Of a DNA stretch of 64,000 nucleotides, positions 12,651 through 23,880 are shown piece by piece (position 1 is the first letter of the stretch; every line of letters starts with the position of its first letter). Source of the DNA: Platerodrilus igneus (taxonomy: Eukaryota > Arthropoda > Insecta > Coleoptera > Lycidae); contig JARFIW010000108.1 in assembly GCA_036346225.1 (NCBI GenBank), positions 3,472,001-3,536,000 of the forward strand, read 5' to 3'. The translations under genes were made by a program, and so were the position numbers. The notes below the pieces were generated by a model, which was not told the origin of the DNA, did not search any database, and saw nothing but the letters and a program-made list of their open reading frames with translations.

Positions 12651-14206
12651 TGTTACGTTATATTCGTGGCTGTCACGTTACACAAAGATATCAAGGAATG
12701 ACCGGGCTCAATCGGAGATTAGGGGGGTTGTAGAAAGCAGACTGATATATAATGTATGCGGCGGTAAGGAGTTAGTGACAATACCTACAAGAAAATTAGT
12801 TAAGCAAACCTGAAAAAAAAGAATAAGCATAGCAGCAATGAAAAGTCTAAGTTATTCAGTACTTTGTAGAATGTAAATAAAACTGTTTAGATAAACTATA
12901 TAATATAATCACGATAAAAGCATTACAAAAATTTTTATCACAAAGTGAGGTAATATTGGGGAGTAGCAGAAACGTTTCCTCACACACCAATTAAACATAA
13001 ATCAGACAAAATGTTAACAAAAGATAAATAGATAAGACACAATTGATATGAGTAGTCCAGTAGTATTGATTTTGTTTTTCTTTCTTTTTTTTCTTAGTAG
13101 CATGCACTTCTATTGTAAAAGGTATCAGAACGACAAAGATATTGCAAAACAACGGATAGATATTTAAAGTCATATCAAGTAGGAAATAGTTCAACTTACA
13201 TAAAGTCCTTCAGTAACGCTTCCTTGCAATTGAAGTGTGGGATTCACGATGTCCTGCACTAACGAAGCACTTCACCCTTGACTGTGAGGGTGTTGATGGA
13301 ATTTCTTACACTTTACACTAATCACACCTACGTATTTCACTGTCTTTACATGTGAATGAGATACATGTTTATAAGAAGCAACCTTTTTTGTTTAGAAACA
13401 CTTAAGCTTAAAGCTGTATTTGGATAATCCAAAGTATGCACTACTCTGATAAAAAAAGGACCACGAAGACTAGGTCGCACACACAGTTCAAATATAAAAA
13501 GATAAATCAACAAAAAAACCAATTAGTAAAGCAACGCGTATCACTAAAACCGTCAGTCAATGACCTTAAAACCGCGCTTGTTGTCAATCAAACACGTTAC
13601 ATATAAAGCATACTTCCTTCAAATGCCATAAGAACTACACTGCCTACAGTTAATATACAACTTTTATTTCACAAGAAAAACAACTAAAAATCGTGTCGTG
13701 CTTGTTCATGAACAATTCGCAAATTTTTTTCCGCATTAATACTTACTATTTTCAAAGCAACAAGGAAACAATATTTTTAACGTAATTAATATATAGGAAC
13801 AAAGAACAAACTCCAACTCCCATCTCTAATCTGTTTATATTCAACTCGTTGCTATAACAACCTTTTATCGTAAATTATCTAGACTTGTATATCCACATAA
13901 GGAACAAAATTTATATGAATGCAGCCATCATATCTACTAATAAATTACGAGATGTTTATCATTTCCGATAAGTTGGAAAGTAATTTACGAATAATTCAAT
14001 TTACAATTCATTCCTTGCAATTTATTTATTAATGAAAATCAATCTTCAATTAATCTATTTTTAAATTAATACACACGAGTTAAATTGCATACAAATCTGA
14101 ATTATTCTGAAGTATTTCCTTTATACAAACAGCGATCCCAAACAAACGATGTATTTACTAACTGGGAAAAAGCGTAAAATGTTCAACTACAAAAATGCAC
14201 GTTACA
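12651..14206 (+). mobile_element. 1.56 kb solo LTR inside BEL pol
   Basis: It begins TGTTACGTTATATTC and ends CACGTTACA, so it obeys the TG...CA rule. It is flanked by GCCT at 12647-12650 and 14207-14210. Removing it and one GCCT joins BEL residues ADPKSL and NIQNEPITEKVLG in frame, which fixes the borders exactly. It is a non-coding, AT-rich solo LTR. The orientation is assumed from the TG/CA ends and is not proven. Its 4-base target duplication fits Gypsy-type integration. Confidence 0.82.
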
Positions 14207-14210
14207 GCCT

Positions 14211-14815
14211 TAATATTCAGAATGAGCCAATAACTGAAAAGGTTTTGGGTATGTGGTGGTGTACCAATTCTGACAGTTTTACGTATCTACTTACATATAA
14301 CAAGGCCAATGAAGACGTTTTATGCGGTCGAAGAAAACCGACTATGCGGGAGATCTTGTGAGCATTGATGTCAATATTTGATCCTATTGGATTGCTTGCA
14401 TCATTTTTGGTGTATGTAAAAATCTTATTACAGGACATTTGGAAATCAAATATTGATTGGGATGATCAAATTTCGGAATCACAATACAGGAATTGGTTAA
14501 AATGGATTCAAGTTCTTCCAAAAATAGAAAAGTTGCAAATCCAAAGATCCTATTCACTTCATTCTTCGCGCACTTACAAATCAGTAGAGTTACACATTTT
14601 CGTGGACGCAAGTAAAGATGCATATGCTGCCGTTGGATATTTTAGAATTGTAGGCAATTCAAGCATCGAATGTTCATTAATTGGTTCAAAGACAAAGGTC
14701 GCCCCACTGAAAATGCTTTCAATTCCACGTTTAGAACTACAAGCTGCTGTGTTAGGTGCGCGGCTGGCAAAAAGCATTTGTGAGGCTCATACCATTCAGA
14801 TTTTAAGGAATGGTT
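14211..14815 (+). pseudogene. BEL/Pao pol, continued: RT end and RNase H
   Basis: The frame continues with EKVLGMWWCTNSD, then a TGA at 14359 just before MSIFDPIGLLASF, a hallmark BEL/Pao block. The RNase H-like part follows, with HIFVDASKDAYAAVGYF and IPRLELQAAVLGARLA. Similarity stops at about 14806. Integrase, the 3' LTR and a 3' target duplication are all missing, so the element is truncated as well as interrupted. Confidence 0.85.
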
Positions 14816-14935
14816 CGAAAAAGTACGGCAAGGGTTTTTCGGATTTTTTAGGAAGAAGAGTATAAGCCCTGGAGTACAAATATCGGTAGAAATAAAGTCA
14901 CTTTAACATAGGTTTCAAGCACGATTTATTTGAAC

Positions 14936-15943
14936 CAGAGATGAAATGGGTCATGGGTCAAGTGGGTCAGAGGTCCAAGTGGCCACTTTTTGTTTGGGTC
15001 ACCGGGTCAATGGGTCATGCGCATCGACCCGAATAAACCCGTTGACTCAAATTGACCCGGCGACCCAAATAGACCCGGCGACCCAAATTGATTCAGTAAC
15101 CTAAATTAACCCGGTGACCGAAATTGATCCAGTGATCCAAATTAATAAAGTGACAGATTGGCTTTCTCTAGGTAAAGCCATAGTTTAGTGAACTTTCAGG
15201 TCAGTTTATTAAGTACGTTCACAAAATTATACATAAAGTTATTGGTTCAGTTAGTTACTTTCTACACGCACTTTAGATTTTAAACAGCAAACCGAAAAAG
15301 AACTGCGGAATTTTATAAGCACTTATAAAAGTTTTATAGGTCCCTTTAATGGCGATAAGGATAATGATGAAACACGATTTGATCCATTAAAATGGTGGGG
15401 ATGTTAATAAAAAGAAGTACCCACTTCTAAGCAAAATTGCCAAAAACATTCTAGTAATTCCAGCTTCATCTGCTGAGTCAAAGAAACATTTTTCTGGTGC
15501 TGGAAAGGATAACACGCAAGGATATGGCACAACTCAAGACTGATGCCGTAGAAAGTCAACTTATTGTTTCAGAATCTTTAAAAAACTAAATTTAAAAAAT
15601 ATAACTTAGTCATCATAAATTCATAAGTGATGTAATCTTTTATTACGTAGGTTTATAGGATAATTTGTATCTATATATTATAATTCTTTCTTATTTTTAG
15701 TGCTTTTGTTTACATTTTATGTCATTATTTACAATAAATAAATGTTGATGACAGTATTTGATAAGCGTAGACGTAAATTATCTTGGGTCAATGGGTCAAT
15801 TTGGGTCACCGGGCCAATCTGGTTCACCCAGTCAATTTGGGTCCCTGGTCAATTTGGGTCAGTGGGTCGCTGGATCGTGGGTCACATACCTATTTGGGTC
15901 AATGGGTCACGGGTCACTTTTTCGGTGACCCATTTCATCTCTG
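14936..15943 (+). mobile_element. hAT transposon, internally deleted, with 8-bp target duplication
   Basis: This 1008-bp element has terminal inverted repeats CAGAGATGAAATGGGTCA and its complement at 15926-15943. It is flanked by a perfect 8-bp duplication ATTTGAAC at 14928-14935 and 15944-15951. Both ends are loaded with GGGTCA/TGACCC repeats, likely transposase-binding subterminal motifs. The remaining internal coding relic is described separately. Confidence 0.92.
15378..15543 (+). pseudogene. hAT transposase C-terminal dimerisation domain relic
   Basis: After DPLKWWG and a frame break comes YPLLSKIAKNILVIPASSAE, then HFSGAGK. These are the conserved words of the hAT C-terminal dimerisation region. 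The rest of the transposase is absent. The stop at 15541 follows soon after. It shows that the surrounding inverted-repeat element is a deleted hAT rather than an unrelated MITE. Confidence 0.8.
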
Positions 15944-15951
15944 ATTTGAAC

Positions 15952-16196
15952 TGAGAGTAACCGAGCGGTTCATTCAATTAGCCTATTGTAGCAATTTTTT
16001 TGCTATATAAAAAAATTACTTTTCGAAACAACATAGAGGTATTAAAGCAAGAGACAAAAAATTTTAAAAATCGTTAAATTATTTATTTGCAATTTATATC
16101 GATTTTGAATTTTTAATGAGTCCTTGGTCCCGTATGGAATACAACATTCGATTTGTTATTTTCTGGTTAGGTTAAATTACAAGGCTAAATTGTACC
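15952..16196. other. No recognised feature
   Basis: AT-rich sequence between the hAT element and the next LTR. It is probably the continuation of whatever the hAT element entered. Nothing is recognisable. Confidence 0.4.
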
Positions 16197-16968
16197 TTTT
16201 GTTTAAAACGCGAATTCTTACACTTAAAAGTTCATAAATACATCGCGCAAGCGCGGAAAAAGCGACGCCACGGGCGGTTGGTAACGCTAATCTTTGTACA
16301 GATTTCGGCGCGCCCATCTGTCAATGACGTCACCAATGCACAAATTTAATACGCAATTTACGAAAAATTAAATTAAATTGCAACAATTATGTCAATAAGG
16401 TACTCACATAATAGGTCCAGATTTCCACGAAGTACGCCAATCGTCCTTCAGGATAGATAAAGATGGCGTCAGCACGTCCATAAGGGCTGCTGCTGGCCCT
16501 TTTAAGGCAATTAACGGAGGGTACGTCTGACGTACGTCCAAATGGCTTTGACGGGATCTCAGGGCTCCACTCCGGAGTGATTAAAAATGGTGCTCCGGCG
16601 TGGAATGTGGTTCAGCCACGGCTGCAAATTACCTCTACCTATGTAGGGATCGACAAGGAACAGGTATAAGGTTGACAGACAAGATAAACAAATGCAAGAA
16701 AATCTACATAAATAAAGATAAAGGCACGATACGATACCTAAAACGTCCGCTGCAATCGAAGGTTCAGGCAAAACAGCCACGTTACAGAGCCCATCGGAAA
16801 AACCCCACTTTTCTCCTTTCACGTGTCGGCGCGAAATTATTCGTCCAACCCCCCTTTTGACGGGACGGAAATACGCGCACCGAGTCTTTTGAATTTGTGG
16901 CGCGAAACTTTCGCACATCAAAATTAAACTAAAAAATGTTTAAGCGCCAATTTATTGGCACGTAACAA
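16197..16968 (-). mobile_element. Solo LTR, family A, reversed
   Basis: In reverse orientation it starts TGTTACGTGCCAATAAATTGG and carries the family A landmarks: cgcgccacaaattcaaaag, gggcgcgccgaaatctg, and gcgcttgcgcgatgtattt. Both flanks carry TGTACC, but the left terminal motif is worn, so the exact target duplication is uncertain. Confidence 0.7.
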
Positions 16969-17454
16969 TGTACCCAACTATAGTCACAGGTCATCAAATA
17001 CATTTTATTTATTAAACGTAGCACATAGTAACATCTATATAAGCTCAACGTTATATCAAATGTGTTCGGCCTATAATTTTGTACACATGAAGTGTGATAT
17101 TTTTAATACCAAACACGTGTTTAAAAAGTTTTTGCTGAAATTGATTTAAAAGTAAAACTGTATAATAATTTGTATACGTTGTAAATACTAGAAATCTATA
17201 TGTACTTTGTAATTATATTCTGTAAAGTACAATAAATAAATAAGTATATAACGTGTACAATTTTTCTCTTCCACCAGGCTAATTATTTACAAACTATAAC
17301 AAACTACGTCTTTTGAAAATTCTTAATACTAAAAACACGGATATAATAAACTAAAATTACAAATTCTACTAAGCGTTTTTTAAAATTGTCATACTGCCGC
17401 GTCGCGCAAATAGAGCCACTTCCACAGTTGGTAACACGGATACTATTCACGTTA
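16969..17454. other. No recognised feature
   Basis: AT-rich. The short open frame at 16955-17149 shows nothing recognisable. Confidence 0.4.
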
Positions 17455-17764
17455 GTATATAGGTTAGGCGACTTGTCGCATTTGTTTTAGTTTAAGTAGT
17501 GTTTCATGCTCCCCGACAAATTTGTGCTGTCGATTATAACTGCGCCACACCAAAGACTCGTGTGTGCACTTTTCCGTTTCCTGGTAATCCGGAAGACGTG
17601 TTATCGGTCGAAAAAACCAGGTGGCGCCTCAAATAAACATTTGTAGGATTCATGTAGGATAGTTAGGATTTATGTAGGTTAGTTAGGATTTAGATTTTAA
17701 GATGTTACTATGCTAACAGTCATTTTCTTTTTTTAAGTTTTTTCTTTTATGGCTTTGTCGCTAT
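17455..17764 (+). repeat. Dispersed repeat directly upstream of an LTR
   Basis: This stretch (aggcgacttgtcgca ... atggctttgtcgctat) is shared with the reverse complement of about 61223-61535. In both places it ends exactly where an LTR-like TGTTACGTGCC begins. It may be the 3' internal end of the same retroelement, although it lacks a purine-rich tract at the junction. Confidence 0.6.
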
Positions 17765-18370
17765 TGTTACGTGCCGAAAAATCGGCACTAGACATTCTCT
17801 ATTAAGCTTTAATATGTAAGAATTTCGCGCCATAAATTTAAAAAGACTTGTGCGCGTATTTCCGTCACTTCAGATAGTGCGTTGCGCGAGATTTCGCGCC
17901 GACGCGTGTGGGCCAAGAAGGAAGTGGGGGTTTTCCGGAAGACGCGTTGGAACTAGCCCCCTAGATGTGAACGAAGCTAGTGGTCTGTGTGTCTTGACGT
18001 GCCTTTTTTGTTATGTAGATTCCCTTTTGCCTTCTTTTGATTATCGTTCTTCATACCCGTTCCTGTCGCCCCTCTACATAGGAAGAAGACAACTGAATTT
18101 GGATTCGACCAGGGCCCAGCGAAGTTCCACGCCCGAGAAAGATTAGCGAAGCAGCCGGAGCCCCGCTGTACCCATCATGGAGTAATTCTGCAAGAAGCCC
18201 TGCAAATTATGTGAGTAGCGTTTTCGTTTCTTTTTTATGTGATGAAGTAATTTTATATAATTGCGTGACGTCATCTTTAATTTGCGCGTCAAATTTTACA
18301 TTATTTAATGTCGTTACGAACTGACATAGTGGCGCGCGGACCGCGTCGACGGGGTTATAATAAGTTGAGG
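17765..18370 (+). mobile_element. LTR related to family A, diverged
   Basis: It starts TGTTACGTGCCG and carries cgcgccataaatt, gtgcgcgtatttccgtca, a tgtgagtagcg donor-like site and tgacgtcatc, in the same order as family A. The right end is not defined because the terminal cgtaaga motif is missing. Confidence 0.6.
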
Positions 18371-18639
18371 TTTTCGGTAATTTACCAAAACAGGATTTCT
18401 AGCGGAGTACTTCACTAAACTTTTCTGTGGATTTTCGGCTAGATTTTCTGTATGTAACAATCTGTTAGATACTTAACACAGAGTAGGGTTTCTGCAGTTC
18501 ACCATTTGGATCAACACTGCTTTTAGTCTGATTGTAGTACTTTACTATCTGGTTTATAAGCTTTGCCAAATCATGAGCCAATTGGGTTCATATCACTTGT
18601 GAAGTTAATAATAATACTAGCTTTTTTTGTTTAGTAAGG
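18371..18639. other. No recognised feature
   Basis: AT-rich spacer between the LTR and the zinc-finger duplicon. Nothing is recognisable. Confidence 0.35.
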
Positions 18640-19515
18640 AACAATTGTAATATCTTTGGAAAATCCAAATATAAAACTTCTAATTAGTTGTTTTTTTACA
18701 TTTGCAATACATACTAGCCGAATGATTGTGCGACTACTGCTAAACCTATTTCAATAATATTCTTAGCCAACATCAGTGATGTGATAGCTCTTAAGTCATT
18801 CTATTTGTTGCCCAACAAACAATTCAAGATACTATCAGCACAACTTTTTACGTTTGTACAAGCCCAAACTTTTATTCTATACTTATCAGGCTTCATCGAC
18901 ATTTAAAAATTAGAAGTGCAAGAACCGCTGAAGAAAGAATGAATTTCCTCAACTGCTACATAAGGGCCTATGCTGTAATTGCTCTTGCAATGTCACAAAT
19001 TCTTCAAAGGTTTCCCTAGTGTAGATAAATTTATCATTTTTACTTTTGCTCCTTTTAGTATCAGAAATATCATCAAATTGTAACATTTGAATTAAGAAAC
19101 AAAATCTGTTGACTCCGATCACTAATCTAAACATTTTGATTCCAGCTCCATCCACTATCCAAATATCCGAAACATTTCAGTAGCTTGACCGATTCACACT
19201 ATCCAAACATAACGAACCAAGAAAAGCCTTTAGTTTGATAGTATTTATTCTTTTCACGTCCTGTTTCCTAGTGTAATTTGGACGAACATGTCTTATTTTA
19301 ACATAGTACATTCCACAACTTGTGGTATCCTGTCAGGAAAAAAATAATTCTCAACTGTATAAAATATCTGAAACGTGTATTGGGTTTCTCATTGCTCTCG
19401 ATAGTTTCGTTCTAGGACTAGGTTTTCTTTCTACTCCAGTTAATGGATGTTTTCTCCAAATTGTTGAATTATCATGTCCAATAAAACGTGCATCAGGTGC
19501 TAAATTATCTCCTTC
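18640..19515 (-). pseudogene. piggyBac transposase relic, duplicon 2
   Basis: The minus-strand frame at 18949-19155 includes FRLVIGVNRFCFLIQMLQFDD and a Lys-rich KNDKFIYTRETFEEFV, cut here for length. This matches the piggyBac transposase core that leads into the catalytic domain. The left part (18640-18900) reads as further piggyBac wording with breaks (asn-phe-leu, then leu-val-thr-like). The same relic, better preserved in places, lies at 44980-45815 and 49608-49800. It therefore entered before the zinc-finger segment was duplicated. The Harbinger element at 19519 splits it. Confidence 0.72.
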
Positions 19516-19744
19516 TGAGGGCCGGTTTTTCAATGCTCAGCTACAGTTAAATTAACTGTTGGTTAGTGCCTAACTAGTAGTTAAGTGTTTATTGTCCCTC
19601 TGTTAATAATAGCTGTAAGCTAAAATTTCAGATAAGTTGACAGACACTTGAGAGTGTTAGTTTACTAACTAGTAGTTATTTATGTATTTACAACCCCATA
19701 ACCTTAAAATTAAAACAATTATTTTTCATTTTAATTTTACCTTG

Positions 19745-20971
19745 ATGGAGGTTTTCAATCATCTTAGTGATGAGGATGAATATTTATTAGTTTACATGCA
19801 GCATGAACGAAAACCATATACAGTAAGAGAAAGAGAAAATTGTTTCGAATGCTTTGATGCTAGGGAATTTGTTGAACGATTCCGTTTAAAGAAGGAAACC
19901 GTTTTAATAGTCCTAGACCAAATACAAGATGAAATAGAAACAGTTACAGACAGGTAAGCTAATATTCAAAAATATTAAAATAATTCATTTCTATTCATTT
20001 TCAGAAACCATTCTATTTCGCCAATGAATCAACTTTTATTAGCATTAAGGTTTTATGCTACTGGAAGTTTTTTATTAACTGTAGGAGATTTAATGAAAGT
20101 GAGCAAGAGCTCTGCAAGCAAGATAATTAAAAAAGTATCGGCTGCCATTGCACGGTTAGCCCCAGCTTATATTAAAATGCCTGCTACTGAAGCCCACCAA
20201 TTGGATGTTAGAACTGCTTTTTATGAAAAAGCTGCACTTCCACGGGTTATTGGTTCATTAGATTGTACGCACATAAGAATTCAATCTCCATGTAAGAATT
20301 AATTACAAAATGATAAATAATCGAAATTTTCAATTGTATATTTTAAGGTGGGGATAGTGCGGAACTATTTCGTAACCGAAAAGGTTATTTTTCCATTAAT
20401 GTGCAAACAATTTCTGACACCAATTTAAAAATTATGGATATTGTAGCACGCTGGCCTGGGTCTACTCACGATCAGATTATATTTGATAATTCTGCAATTA
20501 AACATCAATTTGATACTAATGAATTTGGAAACAATTTATTAGTCGCAGACAGTGGTTATGCTAACAGTCTGCATGTTGTTACACCATTCGTTCAAATAAC
20601 TACTCAAGTTCAACAAGTGTATAATGAAGGAGGTAGTGGCTTACTAGTATATATTGATTTTATACATATTTTGAATTTTAGTTATCAGAACAAGAAATCC
20701 TGTTGAAAGGCAGTATGGTGTATGGAAGCGGAGATTTCCTGCACTTGCCATTGGCCTACGATTAAAGCCGGAATCAACTTTAACTGTGATTGTTGCCACT
20801 GCTGTATTGCATAACATTGCTCTACAGCAAAATAATGAACCTCCCCAAAATGTAGATGTTACCCATACAAATATAGAATTTGATGAAGAAGTTGAAGTGG
20901 AACCACCTATTAACAATTTTGCGATAGCCAGGGACCATTTCATAAACGAGTATTTTCCTGGACTTCTCTAA
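19745..20971 (+). CDS. PIF/Harbinger DDE transposase (HARBI1-like), four exons
   Basis: Exons are 19745-19953, 20005-20291, 20348-20632 and 20682-20971. All three introns (51, 56 and 49 bases) have GT-AG ends. The summed length is 1071 bases, giving 356 residues, in the normal range for HARBI1-like nucleases. An N-terminal region with ARE/FVERFRL and a helix-turn-helix (LTVGDLMKVSKSSASKII) precedes the DDE domain. Catalytic candidates are Asp in GSLDCTHIRI, Asp in VADSGYA (WPGSTHDQIIF lies before it) and Glu in NPVERQYGVWKRRFP. No stop or frameshift is needed. The protein would cut and rejoin the element ends in the nucleus together with the Myb-like partner encoded opposite. Start at MEVFNHL is chosen over the upstream AT-rich Met. 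Confidence 0.9.
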
Positions 20972-21309
20972 TTATAATTAATTTCTGACGAAGACAAACT
21001 GATACTTGATTTGTAAATACATAATGTTAAGTGAGGTGATTTAACTGGGATAATGTTTGTTTGGAAATAAATTGAATAATTATAAGATAGATTGTCTTTT
21101 TTACAAGTATACAATTGTTTTTTTGATAATCGTTGTTATTTTGTGCACCAGAAACAAGATATAACTTTTTGTTTCAAGTCCTACTGCGGATAATTATCGA
21201 CCTACAAATTTTAATAATAAGCATACAGACAAATAGTTGTATTTAGTTAATTTTGGTAATGAATATATAAGTATACAAACTATAATCAATAAACATTTGA
21301 AAATATTAT

Positions 21310-22729
21310 TCACAGATTTTGCTTAAAATTTAACAATTGAATCTGCTTAATTTCTAGTTCTGCTCGTAATATTTGCATTTTCAATTCATGTTCTTCTTCA
21401 ATTTGTTCCAACTTTCGCAGTGCAACCCGTTTTTCTATGTTTATGAGTTCAACCTTTTCTGCAGCAAGGGACTCGAACTTAAGTGCCGTGGAAGACATTG
21501 AGTGCTTCTTCTTAAAAACAGGGTGTCTTCTGTTTTCCCATGCTAAAGCAACATAATTATTACATTTTGCAGTGCATTTAATTTGAACTAAATAGTTGTA
21601 TTGAGAAATACATATATTATTTATAAAATACGTTGAGGTATAAGTGTTGTAAACAAAAATGCCATTCTAGAGGTGCTGATACATGTTGAATAGTTTACTT
21701 GCCCAATATGTTGAACAAAATTTTAGCAAATGATGTACCTATTTACATTTCGATTAGCATGATGTGGTATATCAGCGCACCTAGACAACATCTCCGAGTA
21801 CAACTCAAATTTTGTTGATATTACTAACTGTTTGGTTTGAGATCCACTTTTTGAGATGCCCTACTTGCATATGCATGGTCTTCTTCCTTAGCTTCAACGT
21901 CTTGGTTAAATGATTTTGAATTCAACACTGCGTATTTTGGAGTTTGGAGCAGTTTTGCACTTGGATGGCTCCAGTCTACAAGAATTAAATCATCACTTGT
22001 ACTTGGCGTATCTTCCAAATGATTCTGAAATTCTTCGGCATCATATTCAATTTGCATTTCGTTGCTGCAACTGGGTACATCTGAAATACTTAATATTGTA
22101 ATAATATAACAAAACTAGAAGTTGCAACAGTTTAAGTTTATGCAAAATCTAATTTGGCATGGAATCTGTTAAAGAAATTTTATGAATCATATTTTAAATG
22201 AGAAAATTACTTAAGAATTATTATAGTAGCAGTGTAAGCGTTAAAATCAGACTATGTATAAAATGGCTCACCGAATGTAGTTTGATCACTATCAAAAGGA
22301 TTCCTTAATCCCTCAATACTTAAAGATATTGTATCAGACAATATTTTCTCTTCCTCAGTTTCTGGTTCTGGAGGAGGTCTATAGGATCCACCACCAGTTC
22401 CTTTTACGTACAACTTGTGCTGGCTATGCTTCTTTTTTAATTCCTTCTTTATGGACTCGTATTTATATTTCAGTTGTTTAGCGGTCCTGGGCTAAAAAAG
22501 CATTGCATATAGTTTGAGGTTGCAGTATATCATTTTTACTTACCGGTCCAAGTGTACTTGCATTAAACTTTCCTTCCGCCGCAAGACAGGCATTTTCCTT
22601 TTCACGCCATGTGGTACCATCAGTCTTTTTATTCTCAATTATTTTTGAAAAGCCATTAACAATTTTTATTAAAAGCGCTCGTTCGCTATTTGTAAAATTT
22701 GGACAGCGTTTATTTGTAGTATTTTCCAT
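21310..22729 (-). CDS. Harbinger Myb/SANT-like DNA-binding protein, four exons
   Basis: Minus-strand exons are 22544-22729, 22272-22491, 21829-22080 and 21310-21542. Introns have GT-AG ends and the total of 891 bases gives 296 residues. Residues 10-85 form a Myb/SANT-like (zeste-type) domain: FTNSERALLIKIV, then TWREKENACLAAEGKFNAS, then TAKQLKYKYESIKKELKKK. An acidic middle follows, and the C-terminus (KVELINIEKRVALRKLEQIEEE) is a likely coiled coil. In known Harbinger elements this partner binds the terminal repeats and brings the nuclease into the nucleus. Here the same role is inferred from position and fold. It is convergent with the transposase, about 340 bases apart. Confidence 0.88.
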
Positions 22730-23050
22730 AATATCAAAAATACTTTACTGCAGATTAATAGAATAAAACACGTAACTGACCTAACCCTAACGAACAACAA
22801 TACAATATCCGTATTGAATAGAAACGACGACGAGCTATAATCTCTCAAGGACACATTTTTCATCCAATCATAAATTTAAATGCGGAATAAGGATTGCCAA
22901 CATTTACTTAACCGATAGTTAGGTAACAAAGACTTGAAATGTGGCTAAATAAACACCAACTTGATTAACAGAGACTTTGACTGACGGTTATTTCTAACCG
23001 TCAGTTAGCTAGCTACAAGATTTGACTGAGCATTGATAAACCGGCCCTGA

Positions 23051-23880
23051 ATCACTTTAATCTAGGGTCAAGGGTGTCCAAATATACTCTTTTTCAGAGT
23101 ATTTATTATACTCTTTTGCATTATTAAAATCTCCATACTCTTACTTTTTAAAAATAGCAACGAATATACTCTTTTTAGCTGTAAAACAGCATGAACGTCG
23201 ATCAATTAGCAATATGTCATGAAATTAACGTGTGAGAGCTTTTGTCAAACATTCTTTTAAATTGTACATAATACCGTTTGTAAAATAAACCAATCAGTAG
23301 AAAAGAATAAGCGTGTGTCTGTCAAACATTTTTAACAATAATACATCACACTTGTAGAGCATCGATTCGCAGCGACAAACAATAGTTCCACAGTGTCACG
23401 TTTCTTATCACGTAACTAAACTAAACGCTGATACAGAATATACCATTGATATGCACAAAAGAAAACAAGTTGTATACCTGAAGAATCAAATTCAAAATGA
23501 GTTCAAATAACACGAGTTGTAACTGCAATCCTTGCGTTATCGAAAGCGCGATTAGTAAACTGGAAAACATGCTATCAACTAATAGTAGGATCCATATTTC
23601 GACAAGCCTTTAGATGGTAAACACAAGAGAAAGCAATTATACGTTATCGGAACGTTTAACAAGTTAACGGATACCTAAAACAAGATATTGACTATTTAAT
23701 TTATCGAATAAATTTTCGTTTTAGAATGAATAGATTTGAAAGAAATGTTATGATTGCGCGTACTATTGTAACGAAGTAAAAATGCAAGATTAGGTTTTGA
23801 ATAGAAACAGAAGCTAGATGAATGAAAAACGAATTACCACAAAAAAGGACGTATTTGAATCTATCGTCGAAAATAAACGT
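23051..23880 (-). other. Continuation of duplicon 2 beyond the Harbinger insertion
   Basis: Just after the target duplication, 'atcactttaatcta' matches the corresponding place after the foldback element in duplicon 3 (about 49705). Beyond about 23080 the sequence is unique to this copy, including a block at 23085-23180 that repeats 'atactctttt' four or five times. No gene is seen. Confidence 0.5.

Larger units (their letters stand above)
19519..23047 (+). mobile_element. Complete PIF/Harbinger transposon
   Basis: This 3529-bp element has terminal inverted repeats GGGCCGGTTTTTCAATGCTCAG-like at 19519 and its complement ending at 23047, flanked by TGA at 19516-19518 and 23048-23050. A 3-base target duplication is the family hallmark, usually TWA. 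It carries the two expected genes in convergent order: a DDE nuclease and a Myb/SANT-like protein. Both splice models keep frame to a stop, so it may be an autonomous copy. Confidence 0.93.

Noticed and set aside
14128..14145. Apparent long duplication (gcgatcccaaac against gctgatcctaaa) at the LTR in BEL pol
   Set aside because: The 4-base GCCT duplication at 12647 and 14207 restores the frame exactly, so the longer resemblance is chance.
16559..16921. 120-residue open frame
   Set aside because: It lies within a family A LTR and has no domain.
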